DNA of 64,000 nt from Streptomyces profundus (GCF_020740535.1 NZ_CP082362.1:1364001-1428000); one strand, 5' to 3'; positions 35,988-44,515 are shown, counted from the stretch's first letter. Notes: generated by a model not told the origin, from the sequence alone. Numbers and translations: made by a program.

Positions 35988-36655
35988 ACCAGGGCGAGGG
36001 CGGCGTAGCCGAAGCGGAACGCCCGTTCGTCGCCGAGCAGCAGGAACAGCAGGCAGAGCGCCCCGTAGTCGACCGGCAGCAGCGCCACCGCGCGCAGCCG
36101 GGAGACGGGCGCGCCCGGCCCGTCGGGACGCGGCGCGCGGCGCTTGAGCTGGTCGGTCAGCAGACCGCCGAAGAAGATCACCACGGCCGCGAGTTGGAAG
36201 CCGAGGGGCAGCAACAGCCAGCCGTCGCCCGGGAGTTCGAAGAAACGGTAGAAGGAGATCAGCACCACGCCGTGCAGCGCGGTGATCTTGGCGCAGTCCA
36301 CCACATGGTCGAGCCACTCGCCCGCCGGGCTGGACACGCCCCGCAGCCTGGCCAGTTGGCCGTCGGCCGAGTCCAGCGCGAAGCCCAGGAAGAGCCCGGC
36401 CCAGACCGCGACGCCCAACGGCCAGGACGGCGCGCACAGCGCCACGGCCGCCAGCGCGGCGCCGCTGCACAGCGCGCTGAGCAACGTGACGTGGTCGGGT
36501 GTGAGGCCGAGCCGGTAGGCCGCCGCCGCCAACCGCCGGCCGACCGGCCGGTTGACATAACGGGAGTAGAGGGACACCCCCTTGGCGGACTTCTGCGCCG
36601 CACGCAGCCGCTCCAGCGCCGTCCGGTAACCCATGGCCCGCCCCGTCCCCACCAT
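35903..36655 (-). CDS. CDP-alcohol phosphatidyltransferase
   Basis: 250 residues from ATG 36655, GAAGG 9 nt upstream (an ATG at 36634 is also possible). About five membrane helices. The family motif is intact: DSADGQLARLRGVSSPAGEW followed by LDHVVD, which holds the Asp, Gly and Arg residues of D-x2-D-G-x2-A-R-x8-G-x3-D-x3-D. It transfers a phospho-alcohol from a CDP-alcohol onto a hydroxyl acceptor. Next to a cytidylyltransferase and EPS genes, the product could be an EPS or lipid with phosphoglycerol or similar groups. It overlaps that gene tail to tail. Confidence 0.87.
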   Translation of the reverse strand: MVGTGRAMGYRTALERLRAAQKSAKGVSLYSRYVNRPVGRRLAAAAYRLGLTPDHVTLLSALCSGAALAAVALCAPSWPLGVAVWAGLFLGFALDSADGQLARLRGVSSPAGEWLDHVVDCAKITALHGVVLISFYRFFELPGDGWLLLPLGFQLAAVVIFFGGLLTDQLKRRAPRPDGPGAPVSRLRAVALLPVDYGALCLLFLLLGDERAFRFGYAALALVYGLFCAAFSVKWFRELSALSASSAPRS

Positions 36656-36773
36656 GGGTGGCATCCTTCCACGGCGTTCCACGGCCCGTCGCCCGCGCAT
36701 CCGCTGCTCCGGCGGACCCGTCACACGGATACGATGCGTGGGCCGGAGCGAAAAACGACGGGGAGGGCCCAGA

Positions 36774-37799
36774 ATGCGGCTGCGCGCACGACTGACGACG
36801 ACCACGACGGGGCTGTTGGTGGCCCTGGCGACGGTCACGTCCCTGTCGGGCTGCATGACGGTGCGCGGCGAGACCGCCGTGGTACCGGCGGCCACCGAGA
36901 CGGAGGCCGAACAAGCCCTGGAACGCTACTTCGAGGTCCGCAACGAGGCTCGAAGGACCTATGACGCCGAGCTGAACGCCACGGTGGAGACGGGCGCCCT
37001 GGCCGACATCAACGGCGCCGTGCTGATCGCCCAGGGGGCCGTCAACGAGGAGGCGGCGGCCGAGGAGGAGGCCAGCGAGGACGGGGCGGCGCAGGAGGAG
37101 GCCGCCGAGGACGACTTCACCCCGATCGAGTACGAGAACCCGCGCTTCCACATTCCGCAGCAGGCCGGCTGGCCCAAGTTCTTCATGGTGGACGCGGAGA
37201 TCGTGGACAACGAGACCCACTGGCTGCTCACCTTCACCCGGCACAGCGTCGACGAGCCCTGGAACGTCCGCTATGTGTCGGCGCTTGAGCCGTCCGCCAT
37301 CCCGGAGTTCGCGACGGACGACGACGGCTATCTCCAGGAGTTGCAGGTGGCCAGCGAGTCCACCGGGCTCTCCGTGGCGCCCGGCGAGCTGGGCACCGCC
37401 TACACCGAGTATCTGAACACCGGCAACGGCCCGTTCCTCGGCGGCCGTTACACCACGGACGTGGTGGCGGCCCGGGAGGCGGCCAACGAGAGCCCGGCGT
37501 CGCAGACGCAGTTCTCGGACACCACGACCTCGGAGGACGAGTACCCCACGGTCGCGGTGCGCACCGAGGACGGCGGCGCGCTGGTGCTGTTCGCCCTGCG
37601 GATGGACGACAAGCAGACCTGGGCCGAGGGCGAGACGCCGGTGGTGGACCCGATGGTGAAGCCGCTGATGCAGGGAACGGCCGACCGCGCGGTCACGCTC
37701 CAGCGGTACGCCAACTTCACCGCCTATGTGCCCGAGGGCGAGGACCCGGTGGACCTGCGAGCCCGGCATATGGGCGTGTTCAACGCGCTGGGCGAGTAA
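36774..37799 (+). CDS. Secreted lipoprotein of unknown function
   Basis: 341 residues from ATG 36774, GGGAGG 7 nt before the start. Lipobox LSGC at residue about 29. A strongly acidic Ala/Glu linker (about 90-115: EEAAAEEEASEDGAAQEEAA) follows a short helical part. The rest is soluble, with several Trp and Tyr (HWLLTFTRHSV, WNVRYVSALE). No family is recognised; it is likely on the outer face of the membrane. It is divergent from the phosphotransferase across about 118 bp. Confidence 0.82.
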   Translation: MRLRARLTTTTTGLLVALATVTSLSGCMTVRGETAVVPAATETEAEQALERYFEVRNEARRTYDAELNATVETGALADINGAVLIAQGAVNEEAAAEEEASEDGAAQEEAAEDDFTPIEYENPRFHIPQQAGWPKFFMVDAEIVDNETHWLLTFTRHSVDEPWNVRYVSALEPSAIPEFATDDDGYLQELQVASESTGLSVAPGELGTAYTEYLNTGNGPFLGGRYTTDVVAAREAANESPASQTQFSDTTTSEDEYPTVAVRTEDGGALVLFALRMDDKQTWAEGETPVVDPMVKPLMQGTADRAVTLQRYANFTAYVPEGEDPVDLRARHMGVFNALGE

Positions 37800-37866
37800 C
37801 CGGGGCGAGCGACCGAGGCGAGCGACCGACGCGAGCAACGGTCAGGTCCCGGACGGGATATGGCCG

Positions 37867-37899
37867 AGGGCGGTGCCCCCACGGGGTGCCGCCCTCGTC
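37867..37899. terminator. Hairpin terminator downstream of lipoprotein
   Basis: CGAGGGCGG (37867-37875) pairs with CCGCCCTCG (37891-37899), with an inner CCCC/GGGG stem. It lies between the convergent lipoprotein and primase-domain genes. Confidence 0.7.
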
Positions 37900-37952
37900 G
37901 TGTGTCGGCGGGCGGGTGCGCCTGCCGGCGTTCGCCAACGGGCCGGCGTTCG

Positions 37953-38648
37953 TCAGCCGGCGGGCCAGGCGGGCTCGCGGTGGCTGGCGCAGGCGTCGGT
38001 GAGGGTTTCGAGCAGCGCCAGCGGGTCGGGCAGCGGGTGCTCCGGGCCGCGCAGCCAGCGCACGCCCTCCGCGCCGTCCTCGCTCAGCCTGGAGGGCGGC
38101 AGCAGCACATAGCTGCCCCGGCAGTGCCAGCGCAGCCCGGGGTGCTCGTCCATCGTCTCGGGGTGGCAGTCCAGCTCGCAGGGCCACCACTCGTCCTCGT
38201 CGTCGGGGGTGCCCCGGGTGGCGGTGAAGAAGAGCATCCGGTCGGGGTCGACCACGGCCACGGGGCCCACCTCGACGCCGTCGGCGGCCAAACGTTCCAG
38301 CGCGGCCTGACCGGCGGGTACCGGTACGTCCAGCACATCGTGGATCCGCCCGGTCGCGGTGACGAAGTTCGCCTCCGGGGCGGCCCGCAGCCAGCGCAGC
38401 ACCTGCTCACGTTCGGTGGTCGCCTCGTTGTTCCAGGTGAGCGAGACGGGGTGGCGCGCCGGCGTCGGACAGCCGATCCGCGCACAGGAACAGCCGAACC
38501 CCTCGGGGTGCGCGGCCGGGGCGACCGGCAGCCCGGCCTCGGCGACGGCGAGCAGTGACTCCTCACGCAGCAGCGCGGCAGCGGCCCCATCGCCGGCACC
38601 TCGTCCTCCACGACGCATCCAGCGGGGAATTCTGCTCTCGCGTGCCAT
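37953..38648 (-). CDS. Bifunctional primase/polymerase N-terminal domain protein
   Basis: 231 residues. The pattern GLPVAPAAHPEGFGCSC...GC..PARHPV and FVTATGRIHDVLDVPVPAGQ resembles the Prim-Pol N-terminal domain found as a short stand-alone protein in streptomycetes. The CSC/GC cysteines near residues 52-60 could bind zinc. The acidic catalytic pair of true primases (D-x-D) is not clear, so activity is uncertain. It is divergent from ddaH. Confidence 0.72.
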   Translation of the reverse strand: MARESRIPRWMRRGGRGAGDGAAAALLREESLLAVAEAGLPVAPAAHPEGFGCSCARIGCPTPARHPVSLTWNNEATTEREQVLRWLRAAPEANFVTATGRIHDVLDVPVPAGQAALERLAADGVEVGPVAVVDPDRMLFFTATRGTPDDEDEWWPCELDCHPETMDEHPGLRWHCRGSYVLLPPSRLSEDGAEGVRWLRGPEHPLPDPLALLETLTDACASHREPAWPAG

Positions 38649-38677
38649 CAGGTGCCTACCGCCTCACTTCCGTCCCG

Positions 38678-38808
38678 TGTGCACACCAGCGCTCGGGGGC
38701 CCGGTCTTATTCCACCGGGTTGGCGCTCATCCTGCCCTGTCACGTCCCGGGATGGGTAATCGGGGGAACCCTGGTGATCGCGCCCCGGGACTGGGCACAC
38801 TGTGCACA
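38678..38808. promoter_or_regulatory. Paired TGTGCACA palindromes
   Basis: GTGTGCACAC (38677-38686) and TGTGCACA (38801-38808) are nearly identical palindromes flanking the 201-bp divergent region between the primase-domain gene and ddaH. Their spacing and position suggest binding of one symmetric regulator to both. No known consensus is assigned. Confidence 0.4.
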
Positions 38809-38849
38809 CCGCATCCGCGCGCCGCCCCTTACACCCTCAAGGAGCCTCG

Positions 38850-39656
38850 GTGTATACAGCTCGTCGCTATCTGATGTGCCCGCCGGAGCACTTCCGTGTC
38901 ACGTATTCGATCAATCCGTGGATGGATCTGACCAAGCCTGTCGATTCTCGGCTGGCCCTGGCGCAGTGGAGCGATCTGCGCGACCTCTATCGTTCGCTCG
39001 GCCACACGGTGGCGGAGCTGGAGCCGCGCCCCGAGCTGCCGGATCTGGTCTTCGCCGCCAACGGCGCGCTGGTGCTGGACGGCCGGGTGCTGGGCGCGCG
39101 TTTCGCCCACCCCGAGCGGTTCGGCGAGGCCAGGGTGCACGAGGAGTGGCATCTCGCGCACGGCCACGGAGAGTTTCAACGCGCTCAACACACCAACGAG
39201 GGGGAGGGCGACTTCACGGTGACGGCCAGCTGGGTGCTGGCCGGACACGGCTTCCGCAGCAGCCCGCAGGCGCACCAGGAGGCCCAGGAGTTCTTCGGCC
39301 GTCCGGTCATCGGGCTCGACCTGGTCGACCCGAGGTTCTACCACCTCGACACGGCCCTGTGTGTGCTGGACGACCAGCGCGACGACGCCGTCATGTACTA
39401 CCCGGAGGCGTTCTCGCCCGGCAGCCGAGCGGTGTTGGCGCGGCTCTTCCCCGACGCGATCCTCGCCCGCGAGGCGGACGCCCTGGCCCTCGGCCTCAAC
39501 GCGGTCTCGGACGGCCACCACGTGGTGGTGCCGCAGGCCGCCCAGGGCCTCTTCACGACCCTGCGCACCCGTGGCTACGAGCCGATCCCGATCGACCTCA
39601 GCGAACTGCTGAAGGGCGGCGGGAGCGTCAAATGTTGCACGGCTGAGCTACGTTGA
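38850..39656 (+). CDS. ddaH: Dimethylarginine dimethylaminohydrolase
   Basis: 268 residues from GTG 38850, AAGGAG just upstream. The sequence begins YTARRYLMCPPEHFRVTYSI as in DDAH/arginine-deiminase-fold proteins. The active site is covered by FAANGALV near 65, ANGA/EGEGDF near 125, the catalytic histidine in YHLDTAL, and the C-terminal catalytic cysteine in KCCTAELR. It hydrolyses N-omega,N-omega-dimethylarginine (or citrulline-forming analogues). The in-frame ATG at 38802 is upstream of conserved sequence. A strong terminator follows. Confidence 0.88.
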   Translation: MYTARRYLMCPPEHFRVTYSINPWMDLTKPVDSRLALAQWSDLRDLYRSLGHTVAELEPRPELPDLVFAANGALVLDGRVLGARFAHPERFGEARVHEEWHLAHGHGEFQRAQHTNEGEGDFTVTASWVLAGHGFRSSPQAHQEAQEFFGRPVIGLDLVDPRFYHLDTALCVLDDQRDDAVMYYPEAFSPGSRAVLARLFPDAILAREADALALGLNAVSDGHHVVVPQAAQGLFTTLRTRGYEPIPIDLSELLKGGGSVKCCTAELR

Positions 39657-39660
39657 CCGC

Positions 39661-39690
39661 GCGGGGGGCCGGACCGTGCCGGCCCCCCGC
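39661..39690. terminator. Strong bidirectional hairpin terminator
   Basis: 12-bp perfect stem GCGGGGGGCCGG with CCGGCCCCCCGC and 6-nt loop. It separates convergent ddaH and the methyltransferase gene. Confidence 0.85.
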
Positions 39691-39711
39691 CCGGCGGCTC
39701 GCCTAGCTCGC

Positions 39712-40698
39712 CTAGGGGTAGGGGAAGGCGTCGCCCCAGGCGGTGTCGCGGGCCTGACGGTAGGCCGTGGCGCCCCGGCGTCGGGTGATCACCTCGTCCG
39801 CCAGGGTGCCGTCCGGGTGGCAGAGGTCCAGCAGGACCTGGCCCTTGCGGAGGCGGGGGCGGCGGACCACCCGGGGGGCAGGCGGGGCCGGCGCCGGCGG
39901 GTCCCTGAACGCCGCGACATAGCTGAACTTCTCATCCTCGTAGGGCAGTTGCCCACCCTTGACCCGGCGGTGGAGCGCCGAGCGGCTGACCCGGGCGGCG
40001 AAGTGGCACCAGTCGTCGCCCACCGCGATCGGGCAGCCGGCGCCGTGCGGGCAGGGCGCCAGCACGGTGAGCCCGGCGGCGAGCAGCTGGTCCCTGGCGG
40101 CCCTGATGCGCAGATACCCGTCCGGGGTGCCGGGCTCGACGAGCACCACGGCCCGGCCGGCGGCGGCCACCGCCTCGACGGTGGCCGTCCGCTCGGGTTC
40201 GGGCAGTTCGCCCAGCACATAGGAGACGGTGACCAGCTCGGCGGCCGGCAGGGCGGCGCCGATCCGGTGTTGCCGCCAGTCCGCGCCGCGCAGCGGCGGC
40301 GGGGCGCCGGCCGCGCCGGCCAGCTCGCGGCCGAGGTCGAGCGCTGGCCCCGCCCGGTCCAGGACCTGGGTGGGCCGCTCCCCCGGCCAGACGCCGGCGG
40401 CGGCCCAGGCGGCGGCGCCGGTGCCGCCGCCGAGGTCGAGATGGCCGCTCGGTGCCCAGTCGGGCAGCCGGGCGGCCAGCTCGGCCAGGGCCGACGAGAC
40501 CGCCTCGAAGGTGGCCGGCATCCGGTAGGCGGCGTAGGCAGCCGCGTCGGCGCGGTCCCTGAGCTCGGGGGCCGGCCCCGGCGTCGTGCCTCGGTAGCCG
40601 GCCATCAGCCGCTCGACCGCGCCCGCCGCCCGGCTGGGCGGCAGGCCGTCGAGCAGCCCGTCGAGAGCGGCGCGCAACTGTTGGGACGTGCTGGTCAC
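39712..40698 (-). CDS. Rsm22-family ribosomal small-subunit methyltransferase
   Basis: 328 residues from a GTG that overlaps the upstream efflux gene stop by 4 nt (40695-40698). The SAM motif is HLDLGGGTGAAAWA (about 87-100). The Rsm22/METTL17 hallmark follows: PCPHGAGCP...DDWCHF with four cysteines plus a C-terminal KGQVLLDLCHPDG. Family members act on or assemble the small ribosomal subunit and the mitochondrial relatives bind an Fe-S cluster through these cysteines. Coupled translation with an efflux pump is probably fortuitous. A much longer same-frame reading upstream is shadow. Confidence 0.85.
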   Translation of the reverse strand: MTSTSQQLRAALDGLLDGLPPSRAAGAVERLMAGYRGTTPGPAPELRDRADAAAYAAYRMPATFEAVSSALAELAARLPDWAPSGHLDLGGGTGAAAWAAAGVWPGERPTQVLDRAGPALDLGRELAGAAGAPPPLRGADWRQHRIGAALPAAELVTVSYVLGELPEPERTATVEAVAAAGRAVVLVEPGTPDGYLRIRAARDQLLAAGLTVLAPCPHGAGCPIAVGDDWCHFAARVSRSALHRRVKGGQLPYEDEKFSYVAAFRDPPAPAPPAPRVVRRPRLRKGQVLLDLCHPDGTLADEVITRRRGATAYRQARDTAWGDAFPYP

Positions 40699-42056
40699 CC
40701 GGGAAGTGTAGGCCCGGTGGGTGAGCGCCTCGGCCGGCAGAGCGCGACGTAGCAGCCGATGGCGGCCAGCACGAAGGAGACCTGCACCACGGCCATCGGG
40801 ACGGCCGTCTCCTCGCCGGCGACGCCCACCAGCGGGGAGGCGATGGCGCCGACGAAGAACTGCGAGGCGCCGAGCAGCGCCGAGGCGGCGCCGGCCGCGT
40901 GGGGTGTGCGGTCGAGCCCCTCGGAGTTGGCGTTGGGCAGCACCAGCGGCATCGCGCCCATCAGGCAGAACAGGCCGATGGAGATCGCCAGCAGGCTCGC
41001 CTCGCCGAAGAGTCCGCTGGTCATGACGAGCAGCGCGACGGCGGAGAGGAACACGAGGACGAGACCGACGGACATGATCCGGTGCACGGGCACCCGGCCG
41101 ACCAGGATCTTGCCGTTGACCTGGCTCATCAGCACAAGCGAGATGGAGTTGGCCATGAACAGCATGCTGTAGGTCTGCGGCGAGGCGCCGTAGATCTCCT
41201 GGACCACGAAGGGCGAGGCGGCGACGTAGGCGAACAGCGCGGCGAAGACCAGGCTGCCGACGAGCAGATGGCCGACGAAGACGCGGTCCCTGAAGAGCCC
41301 GCCCATGGCGCGCAGCGCCGCCGGCACTCCCCCGCTGTGGCGTCGCTCCGGCGGCAGCGTCTCGGGCAGCCAGCGGAGCACCACCAGGATCAGCACAAGA
41401 CCGGTGCCGGAGAGCACGAGGAAGATCCCGCGCCAGTCGGTGAACCGCATCAACTGCCCGCCGAAGACCGGCGCGAGGATGGGCGCCACGCCGGAGACCA
41501 GCATCAGGGTGGAGAAGAACCTGGCCATCGCGACGCCCGAGTAGAGGTCGCGGACCACGGCGCGGGCGATCACCACACCGGCCGAGCCGGCCAGCCCCTG
41601 GAGGAACCTGAACACCGTCAGCGATTCGACGTTGGGCGCGAAGGCGCAGGCCAGGGAGGCGATGACATAGCAGCTCATGCCGCCGATCAGCGGCCAGCGA
41701 CGACCGAGTTGGTCGCTCATCGGGCCGACCACCAGCTGCCCGAGGCCGAGGCCCAACAGGCAGGCGGTGAGGGTGAGTTGAACGGTGGCCGCGCCGGTGC
41801 CCAGCGCGTTGCCGACCTCCGGCAGGGCCGGCAGGTACATGTCGATGGAGAGCGGGGGGAGGGCGGAGAGGCTGCCGAGGATGAGGACGATCAGCAGTCC
41901 GGCGCGCCGGCGCCTGGAGAGTTGGGGAGCGGGCTGCGGGGTGGTGAGAGCGGCGGTGGATATCCCGGGAGTGATCCCGGTGGATATCTCGGAAGCGTTG
42001 GGTGGGCGAACGTCGGGACCTGGTACGGCCGTTGGGGTCTGGCCGAGCTGAGTCAT
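40695..42056 (-). CDS. Bcr/CflA-type MFS multidrug efflux pump
   Basis: 453 residues with 12 transmembrane helices. The drug-resistance MFS motifs are present: LPPLSIDMYLPALPEVGNAL, the loop motif GPMSDQLGRRWPLIGG between helices 2 and 3, and RFLQGLAGSAGVVIARAVVR. The cytoplasmic N-terminus of about 50 residues is Thr/Pro-rich. It exports drugs or metabolites (bicyclomycin/chloramphenicol-type family). A 14-bp inverted repeat lies just upstream and may be its operator. Confidence 0.88.
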   Translation of the reverse strand: MTQLGQTPTAVPGPDVRPPNASEISTGITPGISTAALTTPQPAPQLSRRRRAGLLIVLILGSLSALPPLSIDMYLPALPEVGNALGTGAATVQLTLTACLLGLGLGQLVVGPMSDQLGRRWPLIGGMSCYVIASLACAFAPNVESLTVFRFLQGLAGSAGVVIARAVVRDLYSGVAMARFFSTLMLVSGVAPILAPVFGGQLMRFTDWRGIFLVLSGTGLVLILVVLRWLPETLPPERRHSGGVPAALRAMGGLFRDRVFVGHLLVGSLVFAALFAYVAASPFVVQEIYGASPQTYSMLFMANSISLVLMSQVNGKILVGRVPVHRIMSVGLVLVFLSAVALLVMTSGLFGEASLLAISIGLFCLMGAMPLVLPNANSEGLDRTPHAAGAASALLGASQFFVGAIASPLVGVAGEETAVPMAVVQVSFVLAAIGCYVALCRPRRSPTGPTLPG

Positions 42057-42070
42057 GCACCTCTCCGGGA

Positions 42071-42084
42071 ATCGTTAGGACGAT
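42071..42084. promoter_or_regulatory. Inverted repeat ATCGT-TAGG-ACGAT
   Basis: Perfect 5-bp arms 15-28 nt upstream of the efflux pump start codon, AT-richer than its surroundings. Candidate operator for a TetR- or MarR-type regulator encoded elsewhere. Confidence 0.45.
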
Positions 42085-42388
42085 CCAATCATCCCATGAC
42101 CCGCTCCTCACGCCTCTGGGTTTAGCCCGTCCGATGACCGCCACGGGCGGGCCGCCGTGGCCGGTCCTGGAGACCGTCCCGGCCGGCGTTCGCGCTGGCC
42201 AGCGGGCCACCGTGGCGTGGGGGCCGGGCGGGCGCGGCGGCATCGGACGCCCCCGCGGCGCCCGCTTCGGCCGCGGATCGGGCGGCGTGATCCGTGTCTC
42301 ATCCGACGCCCGACTGGTTTAGCGAACGGAGCCCGTCCACCGACGGTGGCCGGTCGCCGGGCCGGCCGCCGGGCCGGTCGGGACAGCC

Positions 42389-42430
42389 AGTCGGCCGGGC
42401 AGAACGGTCAGTTGGCCGGACGGAACGGTC
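42389..42430. repeat. Two-unit 21-bp tandem repeat
   Basis: 42389-42409 and 42410-42430 match at 18 of 21 bases (AGTCGGCCGGGCAGAACGGTC against AGTTGGCCGGACGGAACGGTC). It may bind a regulator or be a slippage product. Confidence 0.6.
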
Positions 42431-42495
42431 GGAGATGATCAGAACGCGATCGGGAGCCGCGCCCTGGTGATCGCAATCCGCTGGCCCGGCAGGGC

Positions 42496-42822
42496 TCAGC
42501 CGACGCTGGTCACCGTGACGGTGACGCCCAACGGACCGCCGGGGGCCTCGTCGCCCACCGCCGCCGTCACCGCGCGCCGTACCGCGCGGGTCACCTCAAG
42601 CGCCCGATGGCCCCGGCGCACCGCGACCGCCACCCGGATCCCGAAGCCGCCGCCGGGCAGCGCGGTGACCCGCACCCCGCCCGAGGAGCGCCCGCCCACC
42701 GGCCGCTGCCCGCCACGCAGCAACCCGCCGATGCCGGAGGCCGGAAACGCCACCCCCGGCACCCGGCGCACCGCCGACGCCACCACCTCGCGCAACCGGG
42801 CCTCCGTCTCCCCGCCGCTCAC
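42496..42822 (-). CDS. Short Asp23/Gls24-like protein
   Basis: 108 residues from a GTG with GGAGG 7 nt upstream. REVVASAVRRVPGVAF and GFGIRVAVAVRRGHRALEVT, then RAVRRAVTAAVG, reproduce the alkaline-shock (Asp23) alpha/beta pattern found at the membrane-facing side of stress proteins. It lies 67 nt downstream of the anti-sigma/Asp23 fusion gene, on the same strand. Probably a small partner in the envelope-stress set; mechanism unknown. Confidence 0.75.
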   Translation of the reverse strand: MSGGETEARLREVVASAVRRVPGVAFPASGIGGLLRGGQRPVGGRSSGGVRVTALPGGGFGIRVAVAVRRGHRALEVTRAVRRAVTAAVGDEAPGGPLGVTVTVTSVG

Positions 42823-42889
42823 CGCGCCACCTCCCGAACGGTGCCCGAGCCCGCCGCGCGCCGCGGCCGTCCTTCCCACCCGTTCCGGG

Positions 42890-43672
42890 TCACCGCAACC
42901 TCCTGTCGCCACGCGGCGGTTCGTCCGTGAGATCCAGCACATGCACATCGATGGTGCGAACATCCAGGCCAAGTTCCTCGTCCGCGGCCACGGCCAGCCG
43001 GCGGCGGATCGCCTCGGCCAGCACCGGCACCGACCAGGACAGCGCCGCCACCACCTCGATCCGCACCGCGACCGGCCCACGCGGCGGACCCTCACCCACC
43101 GGCACCCGGCTGATCGGCGCGATCCGACAGCTGCCGGCCCGCACCCCGTCCAACTCCTCGACGGCGGAACGGAACACCCGGGAGACGGCCGCCTCCACGA
43201 TCCAGGCGTCCTCGTTGGGCTCGCCGAGCGGCAGCGTCCGGCCCGGACGCAGCTCCAGACGGACGATCTCCATCACGCGGGCGGTCACCCGCGACGCCAG
43301 GCCGGGCGCCTCGGGCACCCGGTCCTCCTCGGCGCGGCTGCGCGCCACCAACTCGCCGAGCGAACGCAGCTCCGCCAGCGCGGCACCGCAGTAGGGGCAG
43401 CCCACCACATGGGGGTCCCGCGTGGCACGGCCCTCGTCCCACGCCTCCCACAACTCGACCAGCGAACGCCCGCAGGCCAACAGTTCCTCGTCATCGGCGG
43501 GCACGGCGGATGGCCAGAGCTCCGCCTCGTGCGGCAGTCCCTCCGGACCGCCCCGCCCCTCAGGACCGCCCTGACCGTCCAGGCCGTCCTGACCGCCCCG
43601 GTCGTCGTCCCGACGCCGTCGCGGCGCGTCGCCCTCGTCCTCGCCCCAGGCGCCGTCTCCGTCTAGCGCCAT
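42890..43672 (-). CDS. Zinc-finger anti-sigma factor fused to Asp23-like domain
   Basis: 260 residues. The N-terminus is disordered and Asp/Gly/Arg-rich (1-50). Residues 60-105 form a zinc anti-sigma domain with H88, C92 and C95 in HVVGCPYC, the H-x3-C-x2-C pattern of ZAS proteins. The C-terminal half (about 125-260) is Asp23-like, with APGLASRVTARVMEIVRLEL, VAVRIEVVAALSWSVPVLAE and a final VRTIDVHVLDL strand. Its ATG overlaps the sigma gene stop by 10 nt, so it is coupled to that sigma factor and most likely holds it inactive until a redox or envelope signal arrives. Confidence 0.82.
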   Translation of the reverse strand: MALDGDGAWGEDEGDAPRRRRDDDRGGQDGLDGQGGPEGRGGPEGLPHEAELWPSAVPADDEELLACGRSLVELWEAWDEGRATRDPHVVGCPYCGAALAELRSLGELVARSRAEEDRVPEAPGLASRVTARVMEIVRLELRPGRTLPLGEPNEDAWIVEAAVSRVFRSAVEELDGVRAGSCRIAPISRVPVGEGPPRGPVAVRIEVVAALSWSVPVLAEAIRRRLAVAADEELGLDVRTIDVHVLDLTDEPPRGDRRLR

Positions 43673-44211
43673 GCTTCCATCGCCTCCATCAGGTAACGCC
43701 TGGCTCTGAAGAGCCGGCCCCGGACGGCTTGTCGGGTGATGCCGACCGCTTCGGCTATCTCGTCGTAGGACAGCCCGTGGAACTCGCGCAGCACCCAGCA
43801 GGCACGCTGCTCCGGCGACAGCCCGGTGAGCGCCTCACGCAGCGCCCGCACCGCCACCAGGTTCTCCACCGTGCGTTCCGGAGATGCCTGCGCGGCCGGT
43901 GCGGCCGGTTCGGGCACCGCCTCAAGCTGCGCGACCGGCCGTCGGGAGCGCAGCAGATTGAGACAGCGATTGGTGACGATGCGGTACATCCAGCTCCGGA
44001 AGGACGAGTCCCCACGGAACTCAGGCAGCCGCCGCCACGCGCTGACCAGCGCGTCCTGCACGGCGTCCTCGGCGTCGGCCGAACCGCCCAACAGGTGTCC
44101 CGCCAGCCGCAGGAGCGGCGGACCGTGCCGTCGCACCAACACCTCGAACGCGGCCTCGTCACCCTCGGCGGCACGCACCGCCAACAGCGCGTCATCGGCC
44201 TCAACCGCCAC
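43663..44211 (-). CDS. RNA polymerase ECF-type sigma factor
   Basis: 182 residues from GTG 44211, AAGGAG 6 nt upstream. Region 2 (about 10-85) has DAEDAVQDALVSAWRRLPEF and SFRSWMYRIVTNRCLNLLRS. Region 4 (about 120-175) has LSPEQRACWVLREFHGLSYD and EIAEAVGITRQAVRGRLFRA, a typical helix-turn-helix. It directs transcription of an envelope-stress regulon. The anti-sigma gene overlaps its 3' end. The divergent Asp23/YihY operon is the obvious target but no promoter consensus is proved. Confidence 0.9.
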   Translation of the reverse strand: MAVEADDALLAVRAAEGDEAAFEVLVRRHGPPLLRLAGHLLGGSADAEDAVQDALVSAWRRLPEFRGDSSFRSWMYRIVTNRCLNLLRSRRPVAQLEAVPEPAAPAAQASPERTVENLVAVRALREALTGLSPEQRACWVLREFHGLSYDEIAEAVGITRQAVRGRLFRARRYLMEAMEAWR

Positions 44212-44515
44212 CCATGGCTCCTTTGTGGTCCACGATGACCCTTATCGTCTCTCAGTCGATTCTCAGTCGTCTTCGGTGGTCATTGCTCGTCCTCCATGCT
44301 GATTGACGCTGACTGACGTCTTCCGCTCCCGGCTTTACCCATCGCCTCCCGAGGCGCACCATGTCCTCAGCGCCTGGCCATAGCCCCGTGGCCAGGCTCC
44401 TTGGCCGAAAGACAACGGGATTCCGGATTGTGCGTGACGTTTCCGGTACTCCGGTGTCCTACCAGGTGTCAGCGCGACCGCACCTGGTCGCGGCCAACGC
44501 AACGAAAGGCAGGCC
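44212..44515. other. 304-bp divergent promoter region of stress island
   Basis: It separates the sigma operon from the Asp23/YihY operon. It holds two exact TCTCAGTCG copies 11 nt apart (44250-44258, 44261-44269) just upstream of the sigma gene and no supported coding frame. Confidence 0.55.

Larger units (their letters stand above)
42057..42495. other. 439-bp gene-free region
   Basis: Upstream of the efflux gene start and downstream of the short Asp23 gene. It holds an inverted repeat near the efflux promoter, GC-rich runs of GCCGGGCCGG and a 21-bp tandem duplicate. The plus-strand open frames here (for example 42157-42438) are Arg/Gly-rich and are not supported. Confidence 0.55.

Noticed and set aside
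42157..42438. Plus-strand 93-codon gene
   Set aside because: Arg/Gly-only composition over GCCGGG repeats.
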